A stretch of DNA of 12,284 bases from Candidatus Zixiibacteriota bacterium (GTDB taxonomy: Bacteria > Zixibacteria > MSB-5A5 > GN15 > FEB-12), in the NCBI GenBank assembly GCA_023132995.1, contig JAGLXI010000101.1, forward strand, positions 1 through 12,284, given 5' to 3'. A program made the translations under genes and the position numbers. Numbering within the stretch: position 1 is the first letter of the stretch; the number at the start of each line of letters is the position of its first letter. Below the pieces are notes generated by a model. It did not search any database. It saw only the letters and a list, made by a program, of their open reading frames with translations, and had not been told where the DNA came from. Positions 5,752 through 12,284 of this stretch are shown here, piece by piece.

Positions 5752-6495
5752 GTGTCAACGGAACCTGAAGAGAACAAAGAGAACACTGAGGCCGAAGAGC
5801 CAAAGAGTGACAAGCCCGCCGCGAAAAGTGGTGGGATCATGAAATACGCCATGATTGGCGGCGGTGTCTTCCTGTTGGTTATGGTGATCGCCGTTGGAGG
5901 TATGTTCTTGTTGAAAGAGGATCCACCAGAGGCAGCGGAGAGCAGCGAGGTTCTGGAGGAAACTCATGCCGCCGAGCCTGTCGGCGATTCTGCCGAGGCG
6001 GCGCCTGATCAGGACAGCATCCTGGCGGACGAAAATGACCCCACGGTAATAAAAAACATCATGGACAACCTTGCTTTTCTCGATTACGAACCGGAAATCG
6101 AGGAGATGGAGACGGGGGGGGAGAAATTCGCGATCTCGGCTGAAGATTCCATTGCAGAAGTGAATTGGCTGGAACAGGAAAAGACCGCCCTTGCTCAGAA
6201 GGAACAGGAACTAAATGCCCGCCAAGCCGGACTGGAGTCGCTTGACAAGGAAGTGTCGAGGAAGCTGCTGGTTTTAGAGCAGGCCCAGACGTCTCGTATC
6301 AATAACCTGGCCAAGCTGTACGATGGCATGGATCCCCGGTCAGTGGCCCAACTGATGGCCAATCTCGACAACGAAACGGTGGTGGCCATCCTGCCAAGGA
6401 TGAAAACGAAGAACGCCTCGGCGGTTCTCGAACTTGTACCACCCAAACGCGCGGCCAAACTCTCCAAACAGATGATTACAATCGCTGAGAAGTAG
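5752..6495 (+). CDS. motE: MotE-like flagellar protein (stator chaperone), MgtE-N domain
   Basis: MotE-family proteins (YlxF in Bacillus) sit next to fliK in fla operons and are thought to stabilise or place the MotA/MotB stator. Counted from GTG 5752 (247 aa): an acidic Glu/Lys-rich N-terminus (1-28), one membrane helix (about 32-54, AMIGGGVFLLVMVIAVGGMF), an acidic linker, a coiled coil (135-183, rich in Glu/Gln/Leu heptads), then an MgtE-N-like helical domain (185-243). That domain contains LAKLYDGMDPRSVAQLMANL and AILPRM near AVLELVPPKRAAKL, the family signature. GTG 5752 is chosen because GGAG lies 7 nt upstream and because an in-frame ATG at 5701 falls inside the sigma-54 promoter. It is the first gene of the operon, and its stop is 1 nt before fliK. 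The layout of acidic head and Gly-rich membrane helix resembles that of FliL at the operon's other end. Confidence 0.8.
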   Translation: MSTEPEENKENTEAEEPKSDKPAAKSGGIMKYAMIGGGVFLLVMVIAVGGMFLLKEDPPEAAESSEVLEETHAAEPVGDSAEAAPDQDSILADENDPTVIKNIMDNLAFLDYEPEIEEMETGGEKFAISAEDSIAEVNWLEQEKTALAQKEQELNARQAGLESLDKEVSRKLLVLEQAQTSRINNLAKLYDGMDPRSVAQLMANLDNETVVAILPRMKTKNASAVLELVPPKRAAKLSKQMITIAEK

Positions 6496-6496
6496 C

Positions 6497-8314
6497 ATGA
6501 CCAATAGCAGCAACCCCATATTCGATCTCCTGCTCGGGACACCGAACGCCACCGGGCAGGGCGGGCCTCTGACCGCCAACTGCTCTAAGGATGTGGCGGA
6601 GGGAATCCTGTTCGATGATCTCATACAGGGTCTGCTGCTGTCAGAGAACATGTCCGCTCAGGGCGGACAGGTTCTCGCGGACGGGCCTGGTAACGGGCTC
6701 ATGAGCGCAGACGGTTTGCCTGGCCTTTCAGTATCTGACACTGCCAATTGTGCGGCGATTGGTCTTGCTGCCTCAAATGGCGAATCTCATGGCGAAATTG
6801 GCCAGTCTCTTGCAACTGGAGCAGGCACCGAGGGCGGAGCTCAAGGGACGCTTAACAGTCTCGGTGTTGGGTCTGAAGGAACCGCCGACCTGCTCGCTAT
6901 GCGTATGGCGAGTGGCGGGAAAGGTCCCGATACAGCCGTCTCCAACAATAATGCCCTACTGGCGGAAGATGCCGCTAGAGCATTCAATAGCGACCTGCGA
7001 AGTCTGCTGCCGAGTGAGGCCCTCGTCGGTTCATTGCATCAGATCACAAACGAGATACCGTTGGATATCCAATCAGGTAACTACGAAATCCTGCGATCTT
7101 CAGTCGCAAACGGGACTCTGCAGCTTGAGGTGGTCGGCCCCGAAGACCGAAGCAGCATCATCAAGCTGTCCCTTGCGACATCAATACTGCAAGAGGAAAT
7201 GTCTGCAAGCGGCGTTCGACAGGGCAGGGCCGACAGGGTACGTTTGTTCAGCGACAATTCCGGGTTCGACAGGCTCGAGCATCTTATTTCCAGACTTAAT
7301 CTGAGTGAGATCGAGATCAAACCGGCCGACACAGTGTTGCCCGGTGATGCCTCTCGTCAACCGTTGCTCGTCACTATCAAGAGCGACGGGCCGGGCAGGC
7401 CTGCTATCTTCAGCGGACTCCTGGACCAGAGCAGCCTGCGGGCTACGACAGGGGACCCGGCGCTGACCTCCGGCAATTCTTCCGACAGCACCGATGGTAT
7501 CAAGATCGTCGCCGGCGAGTCACGCGGCGACAAGTCGCAGCCGTTCATGGTAGCCACCGCGGCGACGCCTGCTGACAACCGCTCTCGGCGTGGCCGGCAG
7601 CCGACCTCCAGGCCAGCGACTGGCGGTGCTCGTATCGGTCAGCGCCCGGCGGTTCTGGACACCGGTGACGGGCTTATGTCAGTTATTCGCAGCAATAATG
7701 CTCCGAAACAGGCCGTGGCACGACCGCATCAGTGGTGGAACAACGCCGATCCTTTCGGCAAGTTTACGATGTCATCCGGCAGCCTTGATGCTGGGGTCGA
7801 CAGTGGTACCCTGGAATACATCGCCGGCTCGGGCCGCATGGCGACAGAATCAAGTCTGAGCTACGAGAAGGCCGAAACCCGACAGGTTCGGTTCTCGTTA
7901 CCGGATAACCTGCCCTCGCGGCTGGGACTCAACGGAAAGACCATCTCCCTGAAGATTGAACCGGAGCATCTCGGCCCGGCGCGACTTTCGCTCACCATGT
8001 ACGGGAACAAGCTGAAGGCCAAAGTGATGGTAAAGACGGCCGAAGCCAAAGCGATGATTGAGAACTCACTTGATATTCTCACACGCCAGCTTGCCAAGGC
8101 TGAGATCGAGGTCGACAACATCGAAGTCGCCATCGACGGCGATCATGCGGAAGGCGAATTGCCCCAGCGTCGGCCATACTGGAGGCGGTCCGTTCCGAAC
8201 GCTGCCACAGACCTGAAGGCGCTGCCTTCGGATGACGCGGCAGAACAACTGCAGGCATACTTGCAGAGTGCAAACACATACGTAGGAGCCGCAGGCGTAA
8301 ACCTGCTGGCTTAG
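6497..8314 (+). CDS. fliK: Flagellar hook-length control protein FliK
   Basis: FliK measures hook length and switches the flagellar export gate from hook to filament substrates. At 605 aa it is longer than the E. coli protein (375 aa). The first 470 residues are low-conservation, rich in Gly, Ser, Ala and Asp and low in Cys, as expected for an exported, extended ruler. The conserved C-terminal switch domain (Flg_hook) is at about 470-555: NGKTISLKIEPEHLGPARL (the typical L-x-L-x-PexLG motif), then MYGNKLKAKVMVKTAEAK and a helix IENSLDILTRQLAKAEIEVD. The tail has a basic patch (RRPYWRR). ATG 6497 follows the motE stop by 1 nt, so translation is probably coupled; GAGAAG lies about 5-10 nt upstream. 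The gene is followed directly by flgD, as in most fla operons. Confidence 0.88.
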   Translation: MTNSSNPIFDLLLGTPNATGQGGPLTANCSKDVAEGILFDDLIQGLLLSENMSAQGGQVLADGPGNGLMSADGLPGLSVSDTANCAAIGLAASNGESHGEIGQSLATGAGTEGGAQGTLNSLGVGSEGTADLLAMRMASGGKGPDTAVSNNNALLAEDAARAFNSDLRSLLPSEALVGSLHQITNEIPLDIQSGNYEILRSSVANGTLQLEVVGPEDRSSIIKLSLATSILQEEMSASGVRQGRADRVRLFSDNSGFDRLEHLISRLNLSEIEIKPADTVLPGDASRQPLLVTIKSDGPGRPAIFSGLLDQSSLRATTGDPALTSGNSSDSTDGIKIVAGESRGDKSQPFMVATAATPADNRSRRGRQPTSRPATGGARIGQRPAVLDTGDGLMSVIRSNNAPKQAVARPHQWWNNADPFGKFTMSSGSLDAGVDSGTLEYIAGSGRMATESSLSYEKAETRQVRFSLPDNLPSRLGLNGKTISLKIEPEHLGPARLSLTMYGNKLKAKVMVKTAEAKAMIENSLDILTRQLAKAEIEVDNIEVAIDGDHAEGELPQRRPYWRRSVPNAATDLKALPSDDAAEQLQAYLQSANTYVGAAGVNLLA

Positions 8315-8326
8315 GAGGATAGTAGT

Positions 8327-9025
8327 ATGGGCATAGTCACACCAATTGCCACCGGTGTCAATAATGCAGGGCAGAGCACCGCCGGTACACGGACGCTGGG
8401 CAAGGACGATTTTTTGCAACTGATGATCACCAAGCTCCAGTACCAGGATCCGCTCAAGCCGATGGAAGACGCGGACTTTGTGGCGCAACTGGCCCAATTT
8501 TCGACCCTGGAACAGATGAATAACATCGCCGATGGAATCGCTGCCTCGAACCAGTGGGACTTCCTGCAGATGCAGTCCATAAACAACACTATGGCGGCCG
8601 GGCTGATCGGAAAGGACGTAAAGGCGACATACAGCGGGGTCTATCTGGAGGGTGACAACTCGCCGAGCATTTCGTTCACAACAGATAAGTATGCTTCCCA
8701 GATCAAGCTGGTCATCAAGGACCAAAGCGGCGCCTCGGTGGCGACGGTGAGCGCCGATGATGTTCCGCCGGGCGTCAGTTCTCTTGTCTGGGACGGTCGC
8801 GACAACCGCGGCAACCGGATGGAAGACGGCTATTACACTGTGACCGCGATGGCTACCGATGCCTCGGGCGACACGTTCGAGCCACAGCTTGCCCTCGTCG
8901 GTACGGTTGAGTCGATTACTTACCGCGATGGCGCGGCCTTCCTGAGAGTAAACGGTGTCGAACTTCCGTTGGGGGACATAACCGCCATCGGTCAGCCGGG
9001 CATCTTCACCGAGGACGAAGGCTAA
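8327..9025 (+). CDS. flgD: Hook-capping protein FlgD
   Basis: FlgD forms the scaffold cap at the tip of the growing hook and is needed for FlgE polymerisation. In this 232-aa protein the N-terminal signature is complete: LGKDDFLQLM (24-33), QYQDPLKPM (38-46) and QLAQFSTLEQM (54-64). Next comes the FlgD Ig-like (FlgD-FN3) domain, with WDGRDNRGNRMEDGYYTV in its middle, inserted in a Tudor-like domain whose closing strands are near VESITYRDGAAFLRVNG and LPLGDITAIGQP. AGGAGG (8313-8318) overlaps the fliK stop and lies 8 nt before ATG 8327, a strong ribosome site. The length is typical. The gene sits between fliK and the hook gene, as its function predicts. Confidence 0.95.
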   Translation: MGIVTPIATGVNNAGQSTAGTRTLGKDDFLQLMITKLQYQDPLKPMEDADFVAQLAQFSTLEQMNNIADGIAASNQWDFLQMQSINNTMAAGLIGKDVKATYSGVYLEGDNSPSISFTTDKYASQIKLVIKDQSGASVATVSADDVPPGVSSLVWDGRDNRGNRMEDGYYTVTAMATDASGDTFEPQLALVGTVESITYRDGAAFLRVNGVELPLGDITAIGQPGIFTEDEG

Positions 9026-9037
9026 GGAGAAGCAGGC

Positions 9038-9442
9038 ATGTCAGCGGACGATGGAGTCAGAATCATCAACCAACAGCGACCGGTCGACCTGATCGAGATC
9101 GCACAGCGAGACAAACGGATTTCGCCGGAGTCCAAGCCGGGGGAAACATCGTTCAAGGAGATGTTCTCACGGGAACTGGCCGACTCTCGCGACATCGCTT
9201 TTTCGCGGCACGCGCATGAAAGACTGTTCTCACGCGGCGCCGGTCTTTCCGAGGACGATCTCAACCACCTCGCCGACGCCGTTGACCGTGCCCAGGCCAA
9301 AGGCTCTCGAGAAACGCTGATCCTCTCCGACAGCAATGCCTATGTCGTCTCGGTGAAAAACAGGACCGTCATAACGGTATTCGACCGCGACAACCTGCGC
9401 GAAGGGGTTGTTACCTCGATAGACTCAGCGGTAATCATCTGA
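9038..9442 (+). CDS. Conserved flagellar operon protein (TIGR02530-like)
   Basis: This 134-residue protein of undefined role is found between flgD and flgE in many fla operons. The recognisable core is IAFSRHAHERLFSRG (about 53-67), then a helix LSEDDLNHLADAVDRAQAKG, TLILSDSNAYVVSVKNRTVI and a C-terminal VVTSIDSAVII. This matches the family pattern (FS-x-HA-x-x-R, KG-x-x-x-x-L, A-x-xVSV-x-nrTVIT, NIDSAvii). The first 45 residues are charged and variable. There is no signal peptide or membrane helix, so it is probably cytosolic or an export substrate. AAGGAGA (9024-9030) overlaps the flgD stop and lies 7 nt before ATG 9038. Its steady place next to the hook genes suggests a part in hook assembly or export; this is inference. 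Confidence 0.8.
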   Translation: MSADDGVRIINQQRPVDLIEIAQRDKRISPESKPGETSFKEMFSRELADSRDIAFSRHAHERLFSRGAGLSEDDLNHLADAVDRAQAKGSRETLILSDSNAYVVSVKNRTVITVFDRDNLREGVVTSIDSAVII

Positions 9443-9455
9443 GGTAGAGAAGAAA

Positions 9456-9551
9456 ATGACAAGTAGTGAAATGATAAACAACAAGACCAGAGTTGGACTC
9501 CATTTTGATGGAGAGGCACTGGTGAAACGCATGGAGGTATTCTCACCATGA
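9456..9551 (+). CDS. Possible 31-codon ORF coupled to flgE
   Basis: ATG 9456 to TGA 9549-9551 encodes a 31-residue peptide (MTSSEMINNKTRVGLHFDGE, then ALVKRMEVFSP). GAGG (9441-9444) lies 11 nt before the ATG, and AGAGAAGAA is closer. The stop overlaps the flgE start as ATGA, the classic layout for translational coupling. No family is recognised and there is no membrane helix. The 105-bp flgD-side gap before flgE is unusually long for this tight operon, so a leader peptide is plausible, but the ORF could be chance. Confidence 0.35.
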   Translation: MTSSEMINNKTRVGLHFDGEALVKRMEVFSP

Positions 9552-11530
9552 TGGCATCATTGTTTGCTGGCGTATCCGGCCTGAGAAATCACCAGGTCAG
9601 GATGAACGTGATAGGTAACAATATCGCGAACATCAACACCATCGGGTTCAAGTCAAGCCGCGTGAATTTCCAGGAAGCGCTGGTTCAGACGTTCAAGGGG
9701 GCGGGGCGACCGTCGTCCGTGACAGGAGGTACCAACCCGGTCCAGTTGGGCCTGGGTATGGAGGTGTCGGCTATCGACACGCTCTTTCAGCAGGGCGGCC
9801 TTGAAACTACGGGCCAGATAACCGACCTCGCCATTCAGGGCAACGGTTTTTTCATCTTAGGGGATTTCTTTGACAACAGGTTCTATGCTCGTGCCGGCGC
9901 CTTCGGTTTTGACGCCAGCGCCAACCTCGTGGACCCGGCTACCGGGCTGATGGTACTCGGCAGGATGGCTGACACGACCGGCACCATAGATCCGATGCAG
10001 ACGCTGGGGATGATCACCCTGCCGTTTGGTCAACAGGACCCGGCCCAGGAGACAACAGAGGTTACGATGGTCAACAACATTGACTCTTCAGCCTCCACTT
10101 CTGTGGCCAGCCTTGTCGATGTCGGACTCTCCAATGTCCTGTCGGTTTCCGGTACCGCCGCCGATGGTGTCGGCGGAGTCCATACTATCAGTGTGACCGG
10201 TTCCCCGGCGCTGCAATCCACATTCACAAGTGCGGGTGTGGCCGCCCCTGGCCTGTCCGCAAACGGCACCCTGGCATCGTACGGCGTGACCATCTTCAAT
10301 GACTTCACACTCTCGGTTGACGGTGGCATAGCGGATACCGTCTCAGGTCTCAGTGGCACCTCGACAGTGTCCGACCTCCTCAGCGCCATCAACCAGATAG
10401 AAGGCGTTTCCGCTGCATTGGTCGACACCGGGGGCGGCGTGCTGCAGGTAGAGATCACCAGAAGCAAGGCGGGCGACCCGGTTGACTATAGCTTTGAATC
10501 GTCGGACTCGGTGGCAGGCAATATCGTGGATGAGATTTTCGGCGTGGCTCCTGGCGTCGGCAATACCTTTGTCTCAGCGGGCGGGGCCGCCACGACCTTT
10601 GTGGCAACTGACTCGTTCCAGCCCAACCGGGGCAGTGGACCGGCAGCCGGCCCGCAGATCTCCACACTTAACCTGATTATTGACAACAACAGTGGGCTGG
10701 TTACCGGCCTCGGTGACATAGGCGGCAGCGGTATCCAGATCCTGACAGCCACCGGTGGTCTGGCAACTACGATTGACGGGGGTGGCACGGACTACCCACT
10801 GTTGATCAACACCGCTGATACCATGCACACCTCATCAATTGGCGTGTATGATTCCCAGGGCGGGAAGCATATTCTGTCGATACAGTTCTTCAGGTCGATT
10901 GTGGACAATCGCTGGGAGTGGGAAGCTTCAACGCTGGGCGATGAGACCATCACTTCCGGATCTACCGGCTACGTGAGCTTCAACCAGGACGGTTCCCTGA
11001 ACACTTTCGATTACACCGGCGGCGCCACCAGGGTGACCATTGATCCCCAGAACGGCGCCGGCAATATGGAGATTACGTTTAACGCCGGTACGGTCGGCGG
11101 CTATAGCGGCCTCACCGGGTTCGCATCCGGTTCACACACGGCGACCCTGAATTCCCAGAACGGCTATGGCATGGGCATCCTGGAGAAGATATCCATCGAC
11201 AAGGCCGGGTATATCTCCGGCATCTTCTCCAACGGCATTACGCGTGTCCTGGCGCAGATAATGCTGGCCGACTTCGCCAACCAGGGTGGTTTGCGCAAAA
11301 CCGGCAAGTCGCTCTACCAGCCGACCGGAAACTCCGGACTGGCCCAGGTCGGCGTAGCCGGTGAGACTATCGGTGGTGAGCTTTTCTCGGGCGCGCTGGA
11401 GTCGTCGTCGGTGGATATTGCCGCCGAATTCACCAGTATGATTACCGCCCAGCGCGGGTTTCAGGCCAACGCCCGGATTATCAGCACCTCGGATAGTATG
11501 TTAGACGAACTGGTAAACATTAAGAGATAG
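9548..11530 (+). CDS. flgE: Flagellar hook protein FlgE (long form)
   Basis: FlgE is the subunit of the extracellular hook, exported through the flagellar gate and assembled under the FlgD cap. The N-terminal rod/hook domain is clear: SLFAGVSGLRNHQVRMNVIG, NNIANINTIGFKSS (24-37), then LETTGQITDLAIQGNGFFIL (about 90-110). The FlaE-like middle domain is near 415-490 (TSSIGVYDSQGGKHILSIQF). The C-terminal domain has ISIDKAGYISGIFSNG, LADFANQGGL, SVDIAAEFTSMITAQRGFQA and the final LDELVNIKR. At 660 aa it is far longer than the enterobacterial hook protein (about 400). The extra sequence (about 170-400) is Gly/Ser/Thr-rich and includes a stretch like the flagellin IN motif (near 252-320: FTLSVDGG, VSDLLSAINQIEGVSAALVD). 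GGAGG at 9533-9537 lies 10 nt upstream. ATG 9551, one codon on, is an equally good start. Confidence 0.95.
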   Translation: MMASLFAGVSGLRNHQVRMNVIGNNIANINTIGFKSSRVNFQEALVQTFKGAGRPSSVTGGTNPVQLGLGMEVSAIDTLFQQGGLETTGQITDLAIQGNGFFILGDFFDNRFYARAGAFGFDASANLVDPATGLMVLGRMADTTGTIDPMQTLGMITLPFGQQDPAQETTEVTMVNNIDSSASTSVASLVDVGLSNVLSVSGTAADGVGGVHTISVTGSPALQSTFTSAGVAAPGLSANGTLASYGVTIFNDFTLSVDGGIADTVSGLSGTSTVSDLLSAINQIEGVSAALVDTGGGVLQVEITRSKAGDPVDYSFESSDSVAGNIVDEIFGVAPGVGNTFVSAGGAATTFVATDSFQPNRGSGPAAGPQISTLNLIIDNNSGLVTGLGDIGGSGIQILTATGGLATTIDGGGTDYPLLINTADTMHTSSIGVYDSQGGKHILSIQFFRSIVDNRWEWEASTLGDETITSGSTGYVSFNQDGSLNTFDYTGGATRVTIDPQNGAGNMEITFNAGTVGGYSGLTGFASGSHTATLNSQNGYGMGILEKISIDKAGYISGIFSNGITRVLAQIMLADFANQGGLRKTGKSLYQPTGNSGLAQVGVAGETIGGELFSGALESSSVDIAAEFTSMITAQRGFQANARIISTSDSMLDELVNIKR

Positions 11531-11537
11531 TAAGTAG

Positions 11538-11759
11538 ATGATCAAGGTCACTCGATTGGATGATTCGCCGCTGGTTATCAACGCCGGCCTGATTGAATTC
11601 GTGGAGGCGGTTCCCGAGACCATTGTCTGCCTGACCACGGGCAAGAAGATCATGGTCAAGGAGACCATCGACGACATCATAGACCGAGTGGCTGAATTCA
11701 AACGGAAATCGCGGGGAGGGGAGCGTTCCCTCCCCCGCACTGATTCTTTAGGGAGTTGA
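11538..11759 (+). CDS. swrD: FlbD/SwrD-family flagellar protein
   Basis: A small cytosolic protein. In Bacillus subtilis the family member SwrD raises flagellar motor power and lies beside flgE and fliL in the fla/che operon. The family core is complete: MIKVTRLDDSPLVINAGLIE, then VEAVPETIVCLTTGKKIMVK and ETIDDIIDRVAEFKRK (about 60 aa). The last 13 codons go beyond the usual family end and are encoded by a strong G/C hairpin (11711-11738), so the tail may be a by-product of an RNA structure. The gene begins 7 nt after the flgE stop, with AAGAGA about 13 nt before ATG 11538, and ends 2 nt before fliL. The symbol follows the Bacillus name; flbD is also in use. Confidence 0.88.
   Translation: MIKVTRLDDSPLVINAGLIEFVEAVPETIVCLTTGKKIMVKETIDDIIDRVAEFKRKSRGGERSLPRTDSLGS
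11711..11738 (+). promoter_or_regulatory. Strong G/C hairpin at the swrD-fliL junction
   Basis: The arms GCGGGGAGGGGA and TTCCCTCCCCCGC pair almost fully, with one bulge and a loop of about three bases. No T-run follows (ACTGATTCTTTAGGGAG), so full termination is unlikely. It lies inside the swrD tail, 13 nt before the fliL ribosome site (GGGAG, 11751-11755). It could be an RNA-processing or stability barrier, or a brake on fliL translation. Confidence 0.45.
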
Positions 11760-11761
11760 CT

Positions 11762-12284
11762 ATGGCGGCCGATGAAGAAAAAACGACGATGGAAACCCCG
11801 GAAGGCGGCGAATCCTCCGAGGGAGAACAGGCTGCCGTTACGGGTGGCAAGAAGAAACTGATAGTCTTCGGCGGCATAGGTGTGGCTGCGGTGGTGGTAG
11901 GCTTGGCGGTGGCGCTGTTTGTCATCAAACCGATGATGTCGGACTCCGACGGCGCTGAGACCGACCAGACCGAGGTTACCGCCTCATCACACGGTGAGGT
12001 TGAGAAACCAAAACCCAAGCCCAAACCCAAACCCGCGAAGAAACATGCCTCCGATGAGGAAGGTGTCGAAGGCACATCGCTCATATACGCTGTCCAGGAC
12101 ATCGTGGTCAACCCGGCCGGAACTGGTGGCTCCCGGTTTCTTTCGGTCTCGTTCGGTTTCGAACTGGAATCGGCGGCGCTGGAGGCCGAGTTTAGGGCGC
12201 GCGAACCGCTCGTGCGTGACGCCCTGATAACAATCCTGTCCGCCAAGTCGGTGGCCCAACTCACCGATCCCAAGCAGAAGGAGA
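11762..12284 (+). CDS. fliL: Flagellar basal body-associated protein FliL (3' end beyond the window)
   Basis: FliL is a single-pass inner-membrane protein that surrounds the stator and supports torque. The window holds 174 codons. An acidic N-terminus (1-29) precedes KKK and one membrane helix (about 33-55, LIVFGGIGVAAVVVGLAVAL). A periplasmic linker follows with five K-P pairs in a row (82-91), then the FliL domain: YAVQDIVVNPAGTGGSRFLS, VSFGFELES, EPLVRDALITILSAKSVAQL at the edge. The motifs for N-P-x-GT, R-x-L-x-V and RD-x-x-x-x-x-LS are typical of the family. GGGAG (11751-11755) lies 6 nt before ATG 11762. Genes for the switch proteins FliM and FliN/FliY usually come next in this arrangement, so they are expected just outside the window. 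Confidence 0.9.
   Translation, partial: MAADEEKTTMETPEGGESSEGEQAAVTGGKKKLIVFGGIGVAAVVVGLAVALFVIKPMMSDSDGAETDQTEVTASSHGEVEKPKPKPKPKPAKKHASDEEGVEGTSLIYAVQDIVVNPAGTGGSRFLSVSFGFELESAALEAEFRAREPLVRDALITILSAKSVAQLTDPKQKE

Noticed and set aside
8066..8725. Long (219 aa) minus-strand ORF opposite fliK and flgD
   Set aside because: It is a shadow of two clearly conserved plus-strand genes and shows no domain pattern.
12004..12035. Tandem DNA repeat in fliL (AAACCC-type units)
   Set aside because: It simply encodes a Lys-Pro linker, common after the membrane helix of such proteins; noted in the fliL entry.
11698..12273. 191-aa minus-strand ORF opposite fliL
   Set aside because: The plus strand encodes a recognisable FliL; the antisense reading is low-complexity Ser/Thr/Pro.

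Overview
The window looks like chromosomal DNA of a motile bacterium with a flagellum and, probably, an outer membrane. The lineage cannot be fixed from this window. The flagellar gene order (motE-fliK-flgD-conserved operon gene-flgE-flbD/swrD-fliL) is like that of the Bacillus fla/che operon and of several deep-branching diderm phyla. A candidate phylum of the Zixibacteria/FCB type would fit, but that is a guess.

Left part (1-1929): the end of an unidentified gene, a NodB/CE4-type polysaccharide deacetylase on the + strand, and a left-handed beta-helix acetyltransferase on the - strand. The last two meet tail to tail and overlap by 11 bp. Together they look like the edge of a surface-polysaccharide locus.

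Middle part (about 1990-3510): a gene-poor, decaying zone. It holds two small divergent genes that both appear broken: a tail-anchored membrane protein with a frameshift, and a winged-helix-like basic protein with a frameshift at a 7-A run plus an in-frame TAG. It also holds a terminator, an intact tRNA-Arg(ACG), a remnant of a SulP-type STAS domain with an in-frame TGA, and a palindromic repeat of dispersed-repeat type.

Next (3508-5506) are two divergent housekeeping or sensory genes. One is a bacteriohemerythrin lacking its first iron-binding His, with a sigma-28-like promoter. The other is a radical-SAM tRNA methylthiotransferase of the MtaB type.

Right part (5507-12284): a flagellar hook and motor operon read rightwards. 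It starts at an almost perfect sigma-54 (-24/-12) promoter at 5697-5712, which moves the start of the first gene from an apparent ATG at 5701 to a GTG at 5752. Nested palindromes about 150-190 bp upstream of the predicted transcript start are candidate enhancer sites. The order is motE (stator chaperone), fliK (hook-length ruler), flgD (hook cap), a conserved flagellar operon protein, a possible 31-codon ORF coupled to flgE, flgE (hook), flbD/swrD, and fliL, which runs off the right edge. FliK, FlgD and FlgE build the hook; MotE, SwrD and FliL act on the stator and motor, so the operon links hook assembly to torque generation.
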